Below, one piece after another: positions 11,551 to 21,473 of a stretch of DNA of 64,000 nucleotides. Source of the DNA: Prochlorococcus sp. MIT 0604 (GTDB taxonomy: Bacteria; Cyanobacteriota; Cyanobacteriia; PCC-6307; Cyanobiaceae); NCBI RefSeq assembly GCF_000757845.1, contig NZ_CP007753.1, positions 1,488,001 through 1,552,000 on the forward strand. Direction: 5' to 3'. Numbering within the stretch: position 1 is the stretch's first letter; each line of letters starts with the position of its first letter. The notes below the pieces were generated by a model. That model saw only the letters and a list, made by a program, of their open reading frames with translations, had not been told where the DNA came from and searched no databases. The translations under genes were made by a program, and so were the position numbers.

Positions 11551-11796
11551 ATGGACATTTGTTTGATAACTATCGATAACAACTTAAATAAATCACTTCA
11601 ACCAAAAACTGCAATTGGAATGTTATGGCTTCAAACACACTTTGAGAATGATCAGTGGGAAGCGTTGTCAAATAGTACAGTAATAATTTCTGAAGAAAAT
11701 TCCCAACTATTAATTGAAGACGCCAAGAATGCAGGCCTTAATGTTGAATGTTTGTCTGATATTTCAATGCTGGATGTTTTTCCAAAAAACAATTAA
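11551..11796 (+). CDS. Small hypothetical protein upstream of glnB (81 aa)
   Basis: An 81-residue acidic soluble protein that I do not recognise (starts MDICLITIDNNLNKS). It has two Cys (positions 4 and about 68) and one or two Trp, and no membrane segment. It precedes glnB by 24 bases on the same strand, and the only sizeable promoter region lies upstream of it, so the two probably share a transcript. A link to nitrogen signalling is inferred from position alone. Confidence 0.75.
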   Translation: MDICLITIDNNLNKSLQPKTAIGMLWLQTHFENDQWEALSNSTVIISEENSQLLIEDAKNAGLNVECLSDISMLDVFPKNN

Positions 11797-12160
<364 letters not shown>

Positions 12161-12174
<14 letters not shown>

Positions 12175-12973
12175 TTACTAAATTTTGTATATATTCACTA
12201 TTAATACTCTTATTTGATTGACTTCCTAAGGTCATCCAAGCTAGATATTCATGATTCCCAGCAGGACCTACCAGCGGAGAAGCTATCAAATTCTTTATAT
12301 TCCATTGGAAATTCTTAGCAGCATAGATAACAGACTCTATAGCCTCAGTATGGAATTTAGGATTGCGAACAACACCTCCTTTACTGACTTTATCTTTACC
12401 TACCTCAAATTGGGGTTTAATTAAAAAAATTCCCTCAATACAATCACCTTGTAATAAATTACCAATAGATTTAAAAACTAACTTTAATGAAATAAAAGAC
12501 AAATCAGCAACAACAAAATTTGGTAATTCATTACTTCTAGATAAAAGATCATTAGGTTTTAAATTTCTAATATTAGTTCGTTCAAAAAGTATAACTTTTG
12601 GGTTATTTCTAATCTTCCACGCAGTTTGTCCATAACCAACATCTATCCCATAAACTAACTTTGCACCTTGTTGCAATAAGCAATCAGTAAATCCCCCAGT
12701 AGAGATTCCTGCGTCAATACATATTTTGTCTTTTACTTTAATTTCAAGTTTTTTAAATGCCTCCAACAATTTTTCGCCGCCCCTTGATACAAACATAGGC
12801 GCGGAATCAATAAAAAACTCAGATCCAAATAATACTTGTTGTCCAGGTTTATCCCATACTTTTCCATTGATATCTCTAACCTTGCCCGCAAGAATTAACC
12901 CTTGGGCTTTTTGACGAGTTTCACATAAACCACTTTTAAGAAGATAAAGGTCTAATCTACTTTTTTTAATCAT
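12161..12973 (-). CDS. tlyA: TlyA-family rRNA 2'-O-methyltransferase
   Basis: A 270-residue protein with an N-terminal S4 RNA-binding domain (about residues 1-65) and an FtsJ-like Rossmann methyltransferase domain. The SAM motif is DAGISTGGF at residues 87-95, and the later motifs VVADLSFISL and LIKPQFEVGKDKV match the family. Mycobacterial TlyA methylates 16S and 23S rRNA cytidines; older annotations call it haemolysin A. The exact target here is not known. Confidence 0.9.
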
Positions 12974-13263
12974 CTATTAATCAATAAAAAAAGACTGAAT
13001 AATGAACTTCTACAAGATTAAGATCCAAATTCTTTAATACCTTCCAATTTTAAATAAGAACTAAAAAATTACCCATTATTAACGAAAGGAATAAAGGAAT
13101 AAATGCAAACATTTTTATATTTAAGCTTTCTTAATTAGCCAGAAAAATGTTACATAAGAAAATAATAGCCAGGCAAATATCTTCAATGGCAAGTACATCT
13201 ATAAGGTATAGAGCAATAATTCGATTTTAGTTATAAAGTTTAAATTGATAATTAATAAAAATT
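12974..13263. other. Intergenic region between tlyA and purB
   Basis: 290 bases of AT-rich DNA between divergent genes. It must hold promoters for both tlyA (minus) and purB (plus). Only very short open frames are present: 27 codons on plus from 13148, and 20 codons on minus at 13050-13112. Neither is convincing. No RNA gene was recognised. Confidence 0.5.
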
Positions 13264-14559
13264 GTGATCGAGCGTTACACATTACCCGAAATGGGGAAAA
13301 TCTGGACTGATAGCGCAAAATTCCAGAGTTGGCTTAAAGTTGAAATAGCTGCATGTGAAGCAAATTTTTCCCTGGGAAAAATTCCTGAGAATGCCATGAA
13401 AGAGATACGTTCAAATGCAAAGTTTGATGAATCTAGAATTACAGAAATTGAGAAAGAAGTTAAACATGATGTCATAGCATTTCTTACAAGCGTTAATGAA
13501 TTTGTAGGAGATTCTGGAAGATATATACATGTTGGTATGACCAGTAGTGATGTACTTGATACTGGCTTATCTCTTCAGTTAAAAGATTCTTGCAAATTGT
13601 TATTAGAAGAAATTGAGAACCTAGAAAATGAAGTCAGATTATTAGCAAGGAAGCATAAAAATACCTTAATGATTGGCAGATCTCATGCAATTCATGGGGA
13701 GCCAATTTCCTTCGGTTTTAAACTTGCTGGATGGTTAGCAGAAATAATAAGGAACAAAAAAAGATTGTTAACACTGAAAGAATCTGTAGCTATTGGACAA
13801 ATAAGTGGTGCAATGGGAACTTACGCTAATACGAATCCCAAAGTAGAACAAATAACTTGTGATTTACTCGGCTTAAAGCCAGATACAGCAAGTACGCAGG
13901 TCATATCGAGAGACAGGCATGCAGAATATGTTCAAACTATTGCACTAGTTGGCGCTTCTCTAGATAGATTCGCGACTGAAATAAGAAATTTACAAAGAAC
14001 TGATGTTTTAGAAGTTGAGGAGGGCTTTACAAAAGGGCAAAAAGGAAGTTCTGCCATGCCTCATAAAAGAAATCCTATTCGAAGTGAAAGAGTAAGCGGT
14101 TTAGCAAGAATTTTGAGGAGTTACGTCGTAACAGCACTGGAAAATGTTCCACTTTGGCACGAAAGAGATATAAGCCATAGTTCAAATGAACGTATCATGT
14201 TACCTGACGTATCAATCTGTTTGCATTTTATGCTCAGGGAAATGAAAGATATAGTAAGCAATTTGCAAGTTTATCCAAAAAATATGCTCAAAAATTTAAA
14301 TATATATGGTGGTGTAATCTTTAGTCAGAAAGTTTTACTTTTGCTTGTAGAGAAAGGGTTGTCTAGAGAAAAAGCTTATAGCTTAGTACAAAAAAATGCG
14401 CATCATGCTTGGAATACCGAAAATGGGAATTTCAAACAAAATATAGAGAGAGATAATGAAATAATAGATTTAATTGATCAAAGTGACTTAGAAGAATGTT
14501 TTAATCCTTCAATTCATCTCAATAATTTAAGTGTAATATGGGAGAAGTTAGGTATATAG
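13264..14559 (+). CDS. purB: Adenylosuccinate lyase
   Basis: Catalyses two fumarate-releasing steps in purine synthesis: SAICAR to AICAR, and adenylosuccinate to AMP. At 431 residues it is full length. The fumarase/aspartase-superfamily signature is GSSAMPHKRNP at residues 261-271, and the catalytic His segment is GRSHAIHGEP near residue 138. The start codon is GTG at 13264, chosen because the next residues (IERYTLPEMGKIW) are the conserved family N-terminus. The next gene is fumC, from the same superfamily. Confidence 0.97.
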   Translation: MIERYTLPEMGKIWTDSAKFQSWLKVEIAACEANFSLGKIPENAMKEIRSNAKFDESRITEIEKEVKHDVIAFLTSVNEFVGDSGRYIHVGMTSSDVLDTGLSLQLKDSCKLLLEEIENLENEVRLLARKHKNTLMIGRSHAIHGEPISFGFKLAGWLAEIIRNKKRLLTLKESVAIGQISGAMGTYANTNPKVEQITCDLLGLKPDTASTQVISRDRHAEYVQTIALVGASLDRFATEIRNLQRTDVLEVEEGFTKGQKGSSAMPHKRNPIRSERVSGLARILRSYVVTALENVPLWHERDISHSSNERIMLPDVSICLHFMLREMKDIVSNLQVYPKNMLKNLNIYGGVIFSQKVLLLLVEKGLSREKAYSLVQKNAHHAWNTENGNFKQNIERDNEIIDLIDQSDLEECFNPSIHLNNLSVIWEKLGI

Positions 14560-14607
14560 GATTACTGAAAACCTTATCTAAGTTAAACCAGTGTTTTCAG
14601 AGCAATA

Positions 14608-15993
14608 ATGACAAAAAACTTTAGGATTGAAAAAGATAGTATGGGAACAATAGAGGTTCCCATTGAAGCTTTGTGGGGCGCTCAAACACAAAGATCGATA
14701 AAAAATTTTTCTATTGGAGAAGAATTAATTCCAATCGAATTAATTTATTCACTCACCCTCATAAAAAAAGCTGCTTCAATCGCTAATTTTAATTTAGGTT
14801 TAATGGATAAAAGAAAAAAAGATTTAATTGTAGAGGCATGTACAGAAATACTTGATGGGCTTCATGATTCACAATTTCCCTTAAAGGTTTGGCAAACAGG
14901 AAGTGGCACGCAAACAAATATGAATGTAAATGAGGTAATTTCAAATATTGCAGCATTAAAAACAAATTCAGAGCTTGGTAGTCATCAACCAATTCATCCT
15001 AATGATGATGTAAATAAATCTCAGTCAACTAATGATACTTTTCCTGCTGCTATTCAAATATCAGTTGTTAATGAAATAATCAAAAATTTAGTTCCAACGA
15101 TACGAGAACTTACTAAGAGCCTTGATAAAAAAAGTGAACAATGGAAAGACCTCATAAAGATAGGAAGAACCCATTTTCAAGATGCAGTGCCCCTTACTTT
15201 TGGGCAAGAAATATCAGGATGGTCAGAGCAACTTAAAGATGCTGAGAATGCAATTATTATAAGTCTGAATGAATTGTATTTTTTACCTTTGGGAGGAACT
15301 GCAGTTGGAACAGGGATTAATTGTCCAAAAGGATTTTGTGAAGAGTCTATAAAATCAATTTCCGATGATACAAATCTAATGTTCTATAAATCGAAAAATA
15401 ATTTTTCTATCATGGCCTCTCATGATCGTCTAGCTCAAGTAATGAGTCAGATAAAAATATTAGCAGGTGCATTATTTAAAATTTCAAATGATATAAAAAT
15501 TCTATCTTCTGGTCCAAGATCAGGAATATATGAACTAATTATTCCTCAAAATGAACCTGGAAGTTCTATCATGCCGGGTAAAGTGAATCCAACTCAATGC
15601 GAAGCCTTATCAATGGTTTGCACTCAGATAATGGGTCTTGAATATGCAGTCTCAATGGCAAATTCTAGCGGCACTTTACAGATGAATGAATATAAGCCTC
15701 TTATTGGATTTAATATTCTCACAAGTTTAAAATTACTTAAAAATGTAATAGAAAACTTCAGAATTAATTTAGTTGATGGGATGGAACCTAATCAAAAGAA
15801 AATGAAGTTAAATTTAGAAAATTCACTAATGTTGGTTACAGCCATAGTGCCAAAAGTTGGTTATGAAAAAGCAGCTAAAATTGCAAACCTTGCCTTCAAA
15901 GAATCATTAAATTTAAAAGAGGCAACACTTAAATTAGGTTATTTAAACGAAGATGAATTTGATGAAGCAATGAATATCAATTCAATGATTTGA
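14608..15993 (+). CDS. fumC: Fumarate hydratase, class II
   Basis: Interconverts fumarate and malate. It has 461 residues, with the superfamily signature GSSIMPGKVNPTQ at residues 318-330 and the substrate-binding motif TGSGTQTNMNVNEV near residue 97. It follows purB by 48 bases on the same strand, so fumarate released by PurB could feed it. It is convergent with the helicase gene, 10 bases apart. Confidence 0.97.
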   Translation: MTKNFRIEKDSMGTIEVPIEALWGAQTQRSIKNFSIGEELIPIELIYSLTLIKKAASIANFNLGLMDKRKKDLIVEACTEILDGLHDSQFPLKVWQTGSGTQTNMNVNEVISNIAALKTNSELGSHQPIHPNDDVNKSQSTNDTFPAAIQISVVNEIIKNLVPTIRELTKSLDKKSEQWKDLIKIGRTHFQDAVPLTFGQEISGWSEQLKDAENAIIISLNELYFLPLGGTAVGTGINCPKGFCEESIKSISDDTNLMFYKSKNNFSIMASHDRLAQVMSQIKILAGALFKISNDIKILSSGPRSGIYELIIPQNEPGSSIMPGKVNPTQCEALSMVCTQIMGLEYAVSMANSSGTLQMNEYKPLIGFNILTSLKLLKNVIENFRINLVDGMEPNQKKMKLNLENSLMLVTAIVPKVGYEKAAKIANLAFKESLNLKEATLKLGYLNEDEFDEAMNINSMI

Positions 15994-16003
15994 TTAAAAA
16001 AAT

Positions 16004-18730
16004 TTAAGAATTATTGTCAATTCTTTTTGTTGCAGGATTAATATCTTCAGAGACTTTTATAAGATCATTAGATTCAGAAACAGGAAAACGATTAATAGCT
16101 TTTAATGCTAGCTTTGCTTTGCTTTTTAATTTATTACTAACACCATTACAGTATTGCACTTGAGAAAGGACATCAATTGATCTTCTAATAATCCTCACTA
16201 CATCACCTTCGTCTAATGAAGTATTAAAAACCAAATCTTTCCATTTTTTTCCTCTTGCCCATTCAGAAATAATTCCAGTCAACTCTGTTTCTAAATAGAT
16301 AGGAATTTCAATATGAAACTCATTTTGTTGAAATGAGACTAATTTTCTTAAACCATCCAATTCATTAAAAACATCTATTACCTTTAAAGAAGGCTTGAAA
16401 TTACACCAAAGATTAGGCCTCCTTACATCAACACATATAGCTTGAATAATTGCAGCTAACTCAGGAGGATCTAAATCGTCTAAATAACCACTAACTAAAA
16501 CAAGACCAATCCATAATTCATTTTCACTTCTTATTGCACCCACTGTTTGTCCAACTTCTGTCAATTCCAAATCATTTAAACAACCAAAATGATTCAAAAT
16601 TTGTATCAAATCGGTAAAAGTTCTCCAGTTATGATTTTCTTTATCCTCAAGAAGTTTTTTTCTAATATTTATTTCTTGTTCAATATCAATAATTCTTTTT
16701 CTATATTTCTTTAATTTCTTAGAGTCTCCAAATCTGTGTGCAGGATGATCAGTAACTGTTTCTTCTAAATTATTAATTTGTTGCTGTTGTGCCAAAACTT
16801 CCGTTGTCAAATCATATTGTGGAGTTTGTAAATCATTTTTTTTAGAAACTTCAAAAATTTGATCCGCATAACACTGCGACTTATCATCTCCCCTAAATAC
16901 CTCTCCAGAAAAATACATCTCTGGCACTTCGAGTCCTAAGACATCAATTGCATCCAAATCATTAAAAATACTTACTATGTATGAGGGTTTTATAAGAATA
17001 AATAAATTATCAATTGTCAAACACAATAAACTCTTAATTTTTTGGGATTCATATATTTTCTTGCAAATTAATCCTGGAACAATTTTTCTTTTCATTTGAG
17101 GAGCCTTGATTGAAATTAAGCTTCCATCTTTGATATATGGGAGTGCATTAGTTATCTCTTCTGATAATTTTTCTGCTGATTGTTTTTCTAAAATTTTCAA
17201 GAGTCTTCTCTCTTCTTTGAGACGATTTCTTAACTTTTCGTATGCATCAAAATCTTTCCATGAAACGTTAGATGTAATTTTTTTTAATTCAATTAAATCC
17301 TTATCTAAATTTTCAAGAATTATATTCTCGCCTGATGATTCACCTAAATATAAAAAACTACCAAAACTTCTTTTAATTAATTCTTTAGACTTCTCTAAAG
17401 TATAACTTTGTAAAAGATTCAGTACCATACCATAGCTGGGAGTGAATTGGCTTTCTAAATTATTTGGTTTGCTAATAGCCAGTGCACTTGCTTCTTTGGC
17501 CCCTTCGAATCTTGTTTGTAATGTAACAACATATCCCTGGGTATCTTTTCCTCTTCTTCCAGCTCTTCCTGACATTTGCAAAAATTCACTGCTAAATAAT
17601 AATCTATGCCCATCTTCTGTCCTTTTTGATAAAGAAGAAATAACAGTTGTTCTTGCGGGCATATTTATTCCTGCAGCAAGAGTTTCAGTTGCAAAAACAA
17701 CTTTTATTAAACCTTGCTGAAATAATTCCTCAACCAATTCTTTCCATGCAGGCAATAATCCAGCATGATGAGATGCAATACCGCGTTTTAATGCCTCGCA
17801 TTGAGATTTATCTTTAATTGCTTCTTGATTATTTTTAAGATAAACGTCTAATTTTTGGGATATCATACTTGCTTCGGAATAACTTACTAAAGTTAAATCT
17901 TTTATATTCTCAATTGCCTTGTCACATCCTCTTCTACTAAAAATAAAATAAATAGCTGGCAACATATTTCGTTCAGCTAGTTTCGAGACCACAAAGCCAA
18001 TTGAGGGAGACTTTGGTTGCATTATCCTACCCACCTTTCCTCTTATTTTCTGCCCTTTAGGAGCTCTCCAAATCTTACAGTTTGGATGAATTCCATTACC
18101 CTTATTATTTAAAAGTGGATGGAGGCCTTTAACACTACAAAAAATAAAATCAAGTGGGACTGGTCTCTTATCACTATTAATTAGTACTGTGGGGCCATGA
18201 ACTTTTTCTATCCAATTTTGTAATTGATCTGAATTGGCTATTGTTGCTGATAAAGCTATTATTTGAGTTCTACTAGGGCAATGGATAATAGTTTCTTCCC
18301 AAACTGTGCCTCTTTGGGGATCATTCATATAATGACATTCATCAAGAATCACAGATTCTAAATTTTCTAAGGGATCATCAAATTCATCAAATTCGCCATA
18401 AAGCATATTCCTAAAAATCTCAGTCGTCATAACTAAGATTGGTGCTTCTCTATTTATGCTTATATCTCCAGTTAAAAGACCAACTTTATTCTCTCCATAT
18501 TGATTAGCAAAATCTCTAAACTTTTGGTTTGACAGGGCCTTTAAAGGGGTTGTATAAAAAACTCTGCTGTCATGAGACAAGCCTCTATATATAGCAAATT
18601 CCCCTATCAATGTTTTTCCCGAACCTGTTGGTGCCGTTAAAACAACAGAATTTCCGCTATTAATAGCTCGTATTGCTTCTAATTGGAAATCATCTAGGGG
18701 AAAGGGGAAATATTCCTCTAAATTAAGCAA
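16004..18730 (-). CDS. Ski2/Mtr4-like DExH RNA helicase
   Basis: A 908-residue superfamily 2 helicase. Motif I is APTGSGKT at residues 33-40 and motif II is DECH at 130-133. Motif VI is QMSGRAGRRGKD near residue 390. The C-terminal part (about residues 690-880) resembles the DSHCT domain of Ski2-like proteins. Eukaryotic relatives feed RNA to the exosome; the cyanobacterial role is not established but RNA turnover is likely. It is divergent from the biotin operon across a 139-base gap. Confidence 0.9.
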   Translation of the reverse strand: MLNLEEYFPFPLDDFQLEAIRAINSGNSVVLTAPTGSGKTLIGEFAIYRGLSHDSRVFYTTPLKALSNQKFRDFANQYGENKVGLLTGDISINREAPILVMTTEIFRNMLYGEFDEFDDPLENLESVILDECHYMNDPQRGTVWEETIIHCPSRTQIIALSATIANSDQLQNWIEKVHGPTVLINSDKRPVPLDFIFCSVKGLHPLLNNKGNGIHPNCKIWRAPKGQKIRGKVGRIMQPKSPSIGFVVSKLAERNMLPAIYFIFSRRGCDKAIENIKDLTLVSYSEASMISQKLDVYLKNNQEAIKDKSQCEALKRGIASHHAGLLPAWKELVEELFQQGLIKVVFATETLAAGINMPARTTVISSLSKRTEDGHRLLFSSEFLQMSGRAGRRGKDTQGYVVTLQTRFEGAKEASALAISKPNNLESQFTPSYGMVLNLLQSYTLEKSKELIKRSFGSFLYLGESSGENIILENLDKDLIELKKITSNVSWKDFDAYEKLRNRLKEERRLLKILEKQSAEKLSEEITNALPYIKDGSLISIKAPQMKRKIVPGLICKKIYESQKIKSLLCLTIDNLFILIKPSYIVSIFNDLDAIDVLGLEVPEMYFSGEVFRGDDKSQCYADQIFEVSKKNDLQTPQYDLTTEVLAQQQQINNLEETVTDHPAHRFGDSKKLKKYRKRIIDIEQEINIRKKLLEDKENHNWRTFTDLIQILNHFGCLNDLELTEVGQTVGAIRSENELWIGLVLVSGYLDDLDPPELAAIIQAICVDVRRPNLWCNFKPSLKVIDVFNELDGLRKLVSFQQNEFHIEIPIYLETELTGIISEWARGKKWKDLVFNTSLDEGDVVRIIRRSIDVLSQVQYCNGVSNKLKSKAKLALKAINRFPVSESNDLIKVSEDINPATKRIDNNS

Positions 18731-18773
18731 TAATTGTGATTGAAGAGAGGATGAGTTAACTTCTTAATATATG

Positions 18774-18832
18774 ATCTATATAGATATTAATAAACAAAAA
18801 ATACCTTGCAAACTTTAATAGTAAATCTAGAT
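18774..18832. promoter_or_regulatory. Paired short palindromes in the helicase-bioF gap
   Basis: A perfect 12-bp palindrome ATCTATATAGAT (18774-18785) and a related 8-bp palindrome ATCTAGAT (18825-18832), 51 bases apart start to start, close to five helical turns. They lie between the divergent helicase and bioF genes. They could be binding sites for a biotin-operon regulator, but short AT-rich palindromes also occur by chance. No BirA-type operator was seen. Confidence 0.25.
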
Positions 18833-18869
18833 CTTTTTAATTAAATCCACTTTATTTTATTTTACCAAA

Positions 18870-20009
18870 ATGAAAAAAGTAAAAATTCCAAAAAATAGAA
18901 TCCGTAAATTAAAAACATTTTCTTTAGGTAAAAAATCATTCGAACTTTTAAGTTTAAATTCGCAAAATAAAAAACTTATAGACTTATGCAGTAATGATTA
19001 TTTTGGATTAAGTAGGGACAAGGATTTAATAAAAGCTGCTTACGAAATAAGCTTGTTAGAAGGTGTTGGTTCAGGAAGCTCTAGGTTTATTACAGGTTCA
19101 AGACCAATACATAAATTATTAGAAACAGAACTTGCCAAGTGGCTTGATCAACAAAAAGTATTACTTTTCCCAAGCGGATTTCAAGCAAATATAGCCGCTA
19201 TCGAGGCTTTAGCAAACAGAAATAGTATCGTCATAGCAGATAAATTGATCCATAACTCTTTATTGGTTGGAGTCAAAGCTGCTCAAGCAAGACTGGTTAG
19301 ATTTTCACACAATAATTTAAAAGATTTAGAAGATAAAATTATTAAATCTAACCCTTCAAAAAATTCCATTTTAGTTGTTGTTGAATCTCTTTATAGCATG
19401 GAGGGATCAATTGCTCCGCTCAGGGAAATAACGGAAATTTGCAAAAAAAATAGTGTTCAATTATTAGTTGACGAAGCTCATGCAATTGGAATCTTGGGCC
19501 CTGAAGGCAGAGGTTTAAGTTTTAATTGTCGTTCAGATATAACTATGATTACTGGAACTTTTGGAAAAGCATTTGGAAGCGGTGGAGCTTTCATAGCTTC
19601 TAATTCAGAAATTGGTGAGTATCTTATCCAAACAAGTGGTGCATTTAGGTATACAACTGCTCTTGCACCATCTTTAGCTGCTGGAGCGCTAGAAGGTTTA
19701 AAAAAGATTTTAGAAAATAAAGAATGGGGTAATGATTTGTTATCTTCTGCGAAGATATGGAAAGATGAAATTATTAAAAATTTTAGTTTTCCAATTCAGG
19801 GAGATTCTCACATTTTATCAATTATTGTTGGCAAAGAAGAGAAGGCAATTTATCTACAAAAATATCTTGAGGAAAATGGGTTTTTAGCAATTGCGATAAG
19901 ACCTCCTACTGTTCCAGTTGGGCAATCAAGAATCAGAATAACAATACGAAGGAACATAGATTTTAATCTACTAAAAAATTTCATTGCAGTATTAAAAGAG
20001 TTTAAATGA
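18870..20009 (+). CDS. bioF: 8-amino-7-oxononanoate synthase
   Basis: A PLP enzyme that condenses pimeloyl-ACP with alanine in biotin synthesis, 379 residues. The PLP lysine is Lys233 in TGTFGKAFGSGG, and the cofactor-binding Asp is in VDEAHAIG at residues 200-207. It is the first gene of a five-gene operon, and its stop overlaps the bioK start by 4 bases (20006-20009). Confidence 0.96.
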   Translation: MKKVKIPKNRIRKLKTFSLGKKSFELLSLNSQNKKLIDLCSNDYFGLSRDKDLIKAAYEISLLEGVGSGSSRFITGSRPIHKLLETELAKWLDQQKVLLFPSGFQANIAAIEALANRNSIVIADKLIHNSLLVGVKAAQARLVRFSHNNLKDLEDKIIKSNPSKNSILVVVESLYSMEGSIAPLREITEICKKNSVQLLVDEAHAIGILGPEGRGLSFNCRSDITMITGTFGKAFGSGGAFIASNSEIGEYLIQTSGAFRYTTALAPSLAAGALEGLKKILENKEWGNDLLSSAKIWKDEIIKNFSFPIQGDSHILSIIVGKEEKAIYLQKYLEENGFLAIAIRPPTVPVGQSRIRITIRRNIDFNLLKNFIAVLKEFK

Positions 20010-20719
20010 AACAAATTATTACTCAACATGGATGGGGACTAAATAAATATTTCTGGGATGATTATAAAATTGATTTTTTAAATAATAATTGGCATTGGCA
20101 AGATAATGAAAGGGGCTATTTTTCAACAAATAATTATCAAGCAAAATGGATTAAAAGCGAATCTAAAAAAGAAATCAGAATGACTTTGTGCCATTCATTT
20201 GGTTTTCATTTAATTCAAAAAAAAATCTTAAAAGAAGCAACTCATATTGTTCTTATAAATTCTTTTAATAATTTTCTTCCTTTAAGTAATAAGAGAAACT
20301 TTATTTTGAGGTCTCTAAAAAGAATGGAAACAAAAATCATAAAAGATGAACCTAGGGATATGTTGAAAGAATTTATACATAGATCATTTATGCCAAATCA
20401 TATGAATAATAGTTTTAAAAATATCTTTTATAAAAGTTTAGAGAGTTTAAATAAAACTCTTCTTTTAGGAGATTTAAAACAACTTTACATCAATAGAGAT
20501 TTTCCAGTATTTTTAAGAAAAGATTGCAAAATTATTTTTATAAAATCAGAAAATGATTTGATTCTTGACAACGAATCAAATAATAACTTTTTAGATTCTC
20601 TAAATAAAACACTTGATAAGAAGCCAATTTTAATTAAATTAGCTCAGCAAGGTCATTGCTTGAATAATTTAAATTTATACGAGATCTTACTTAATACACT
20701 TAATGATGAAAATGGATAG
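20006..20719 (+). CDS. bioK: Pimeloyl-ACP methyl ester esterase, BioK type
   Basis: A 237-residue alpha/beta-hydrolase that would remove the methyl ester that ends the BioC-dependent pimelate pathway. Ser64 in LCHSFGFH is the likely nucleophile; the elbow reads C-H-S-F-G rather than G-x-S-x-G. An Asp near 189 (KSENDLI) and a His near 222 (QQGHCLN) can complete the triad, and QHGWG near the start fits an oxyanion loop. Its place between bioF and bioC matches the picocyanobacterial BioK that replaces BioH. The assignment rests on family recall and context. Confidence 0.82.
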   Translation: MKQIITQHGWGLNKYFWDDYKIDFLNNNWHWQDNERGYFSTNNYQAKWIKSESKKEIRMTLCHSFGFHLIQKKILKEATHIVLINSFNNFLPLSNKRNFILRSLKRMETKIIKDEPRDMLKEFIHRSFMPNHMNNSFKNIFYKSLESLNKTLLLGDLKQLYINRDFPVFLRKDCKIIFIKSENDLILDNESNNNFLDSLNKTLDKKPILIKLAQQGHCLNNLNLYEILLNTLNDENG

Positions 20720-21473
20720 TAAACAGTGGAATACGAAAATAAAAAATAATTTCAATGATGCTGCATATCGGTATTGCGAACATTCAAATATTCAGAAATT
20801 TTTTGCAAAAAAGATTGTTCAATTTATCAAAGAATTAAATCCCCAAAAAAAAGGTGAATGGATAGATCTAGGATCAGGACCAGGAATATTAGCTGATGAA
20901 ATAGAAAAAATATTTTCTTCCCAAAAAGTAGCCAGAATTGATTTCAGCAAAAAAATGCTTCTTGAGAATAAATTATCTAGTAAAAAAATTTTATGGGATT
21001 TGAATAATGATTTACCTTCTGAAATTAATAACTGTTCTCTTTTAACATCTAACTTTTGTATCCATTGGTTAAACAACCCAGAAAAGATAATTAAAAATTG
21101 GTTTAGTAAATTAAAACCTGGAGGTTTTTTAATCATTTCTTATCCAACAAAAGATTGTTTTCCTGAATGGAAAGATACTTGTAGAAAAATTGATATTGAA
21201 TATAGTGGTCTTAATTTCCTTTGCTCTGAAGAATTATTGAAATATTTCAAATCAACTGAAATTCATTATTCAGAAAAGTTTAGTTATCTTGAAAATTTTG
21301 AAGATGTATATAAGCTTTTCAAAAGCATTAAAAATGTAGGGGCACAATCAACAAATTGTAAACGCAAAACAGTGAAGGAGTTAAAAAAAATTCAAAAGTT
21401 CTGGCCAAAGAATTACAATAATACAGTTAACCTTTCATGGCAAATTGAGATTCAAATCATAAAGAAAATATGA
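20703..21473 (+). CDS. bioC: Malonyl-ACP O-methyltransferase
   Basis: Methylates malonyl-ACP so that fatty acid synthesis can elongate it to pimeloyl-ACP methyl ester. It has 256 residues, with the SAM-binding motif DLGSGPG at residues 55-61 and a post-motif segment NFCIHWLNNPEK typical of BioC. It overlaps bioK by 17 bases, or less if translation starts at a later ATG (20706 or 20712). It overlaps bioD by 4 bases. Confidence 0.92.
   Translation: MMKMDSKQWNTKIKNNFNDAAYRYCEHSNIQKFFAKKIVQFIKELNPQKKGEWIDLGSGPGILADEIEKIFSSQKVARIDFSKKMLLENKLSSKKILWDLNNDLPSEINNCSLLTSNFCIHWLNNPEKIIKNWFSKLKPGGFLIISYPTKDCFPEWKDTCRKIDIEYSGLNFLCSEELLKYFKSTEIHYSEKFSYLENFEDVYKLFKSIKNVGAQSTNCKRKTVKELKKIQKFWPKNYNNTVNLSWQIEIQIIKKI

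Noticed and set aside
13050-13112. A 20-residue hydrophobic open frame (MFAFIPLFLSLIMGNFLVLI) on the minus strand before tlyA
   Set aside because: It is shorter than known photosynthetic mini-subunits and matches none I recognise, and AT-rich DNA often yields short Phe/Leu/Ile frames. Conservation would be needed to revive it.
13148-13231. A 27-codon plus-strand frame in the tlyA-purB gap
   Set aside because: Very short, of no recognised family, and its composition is not protein-like.
14565-14600. A hairpin between purB and fumC (CTGAAAAC/GTTTTCAG)
   Set aside because: The loop is 20 bases and a competing pairing exists; too weak to call a regulatory element.
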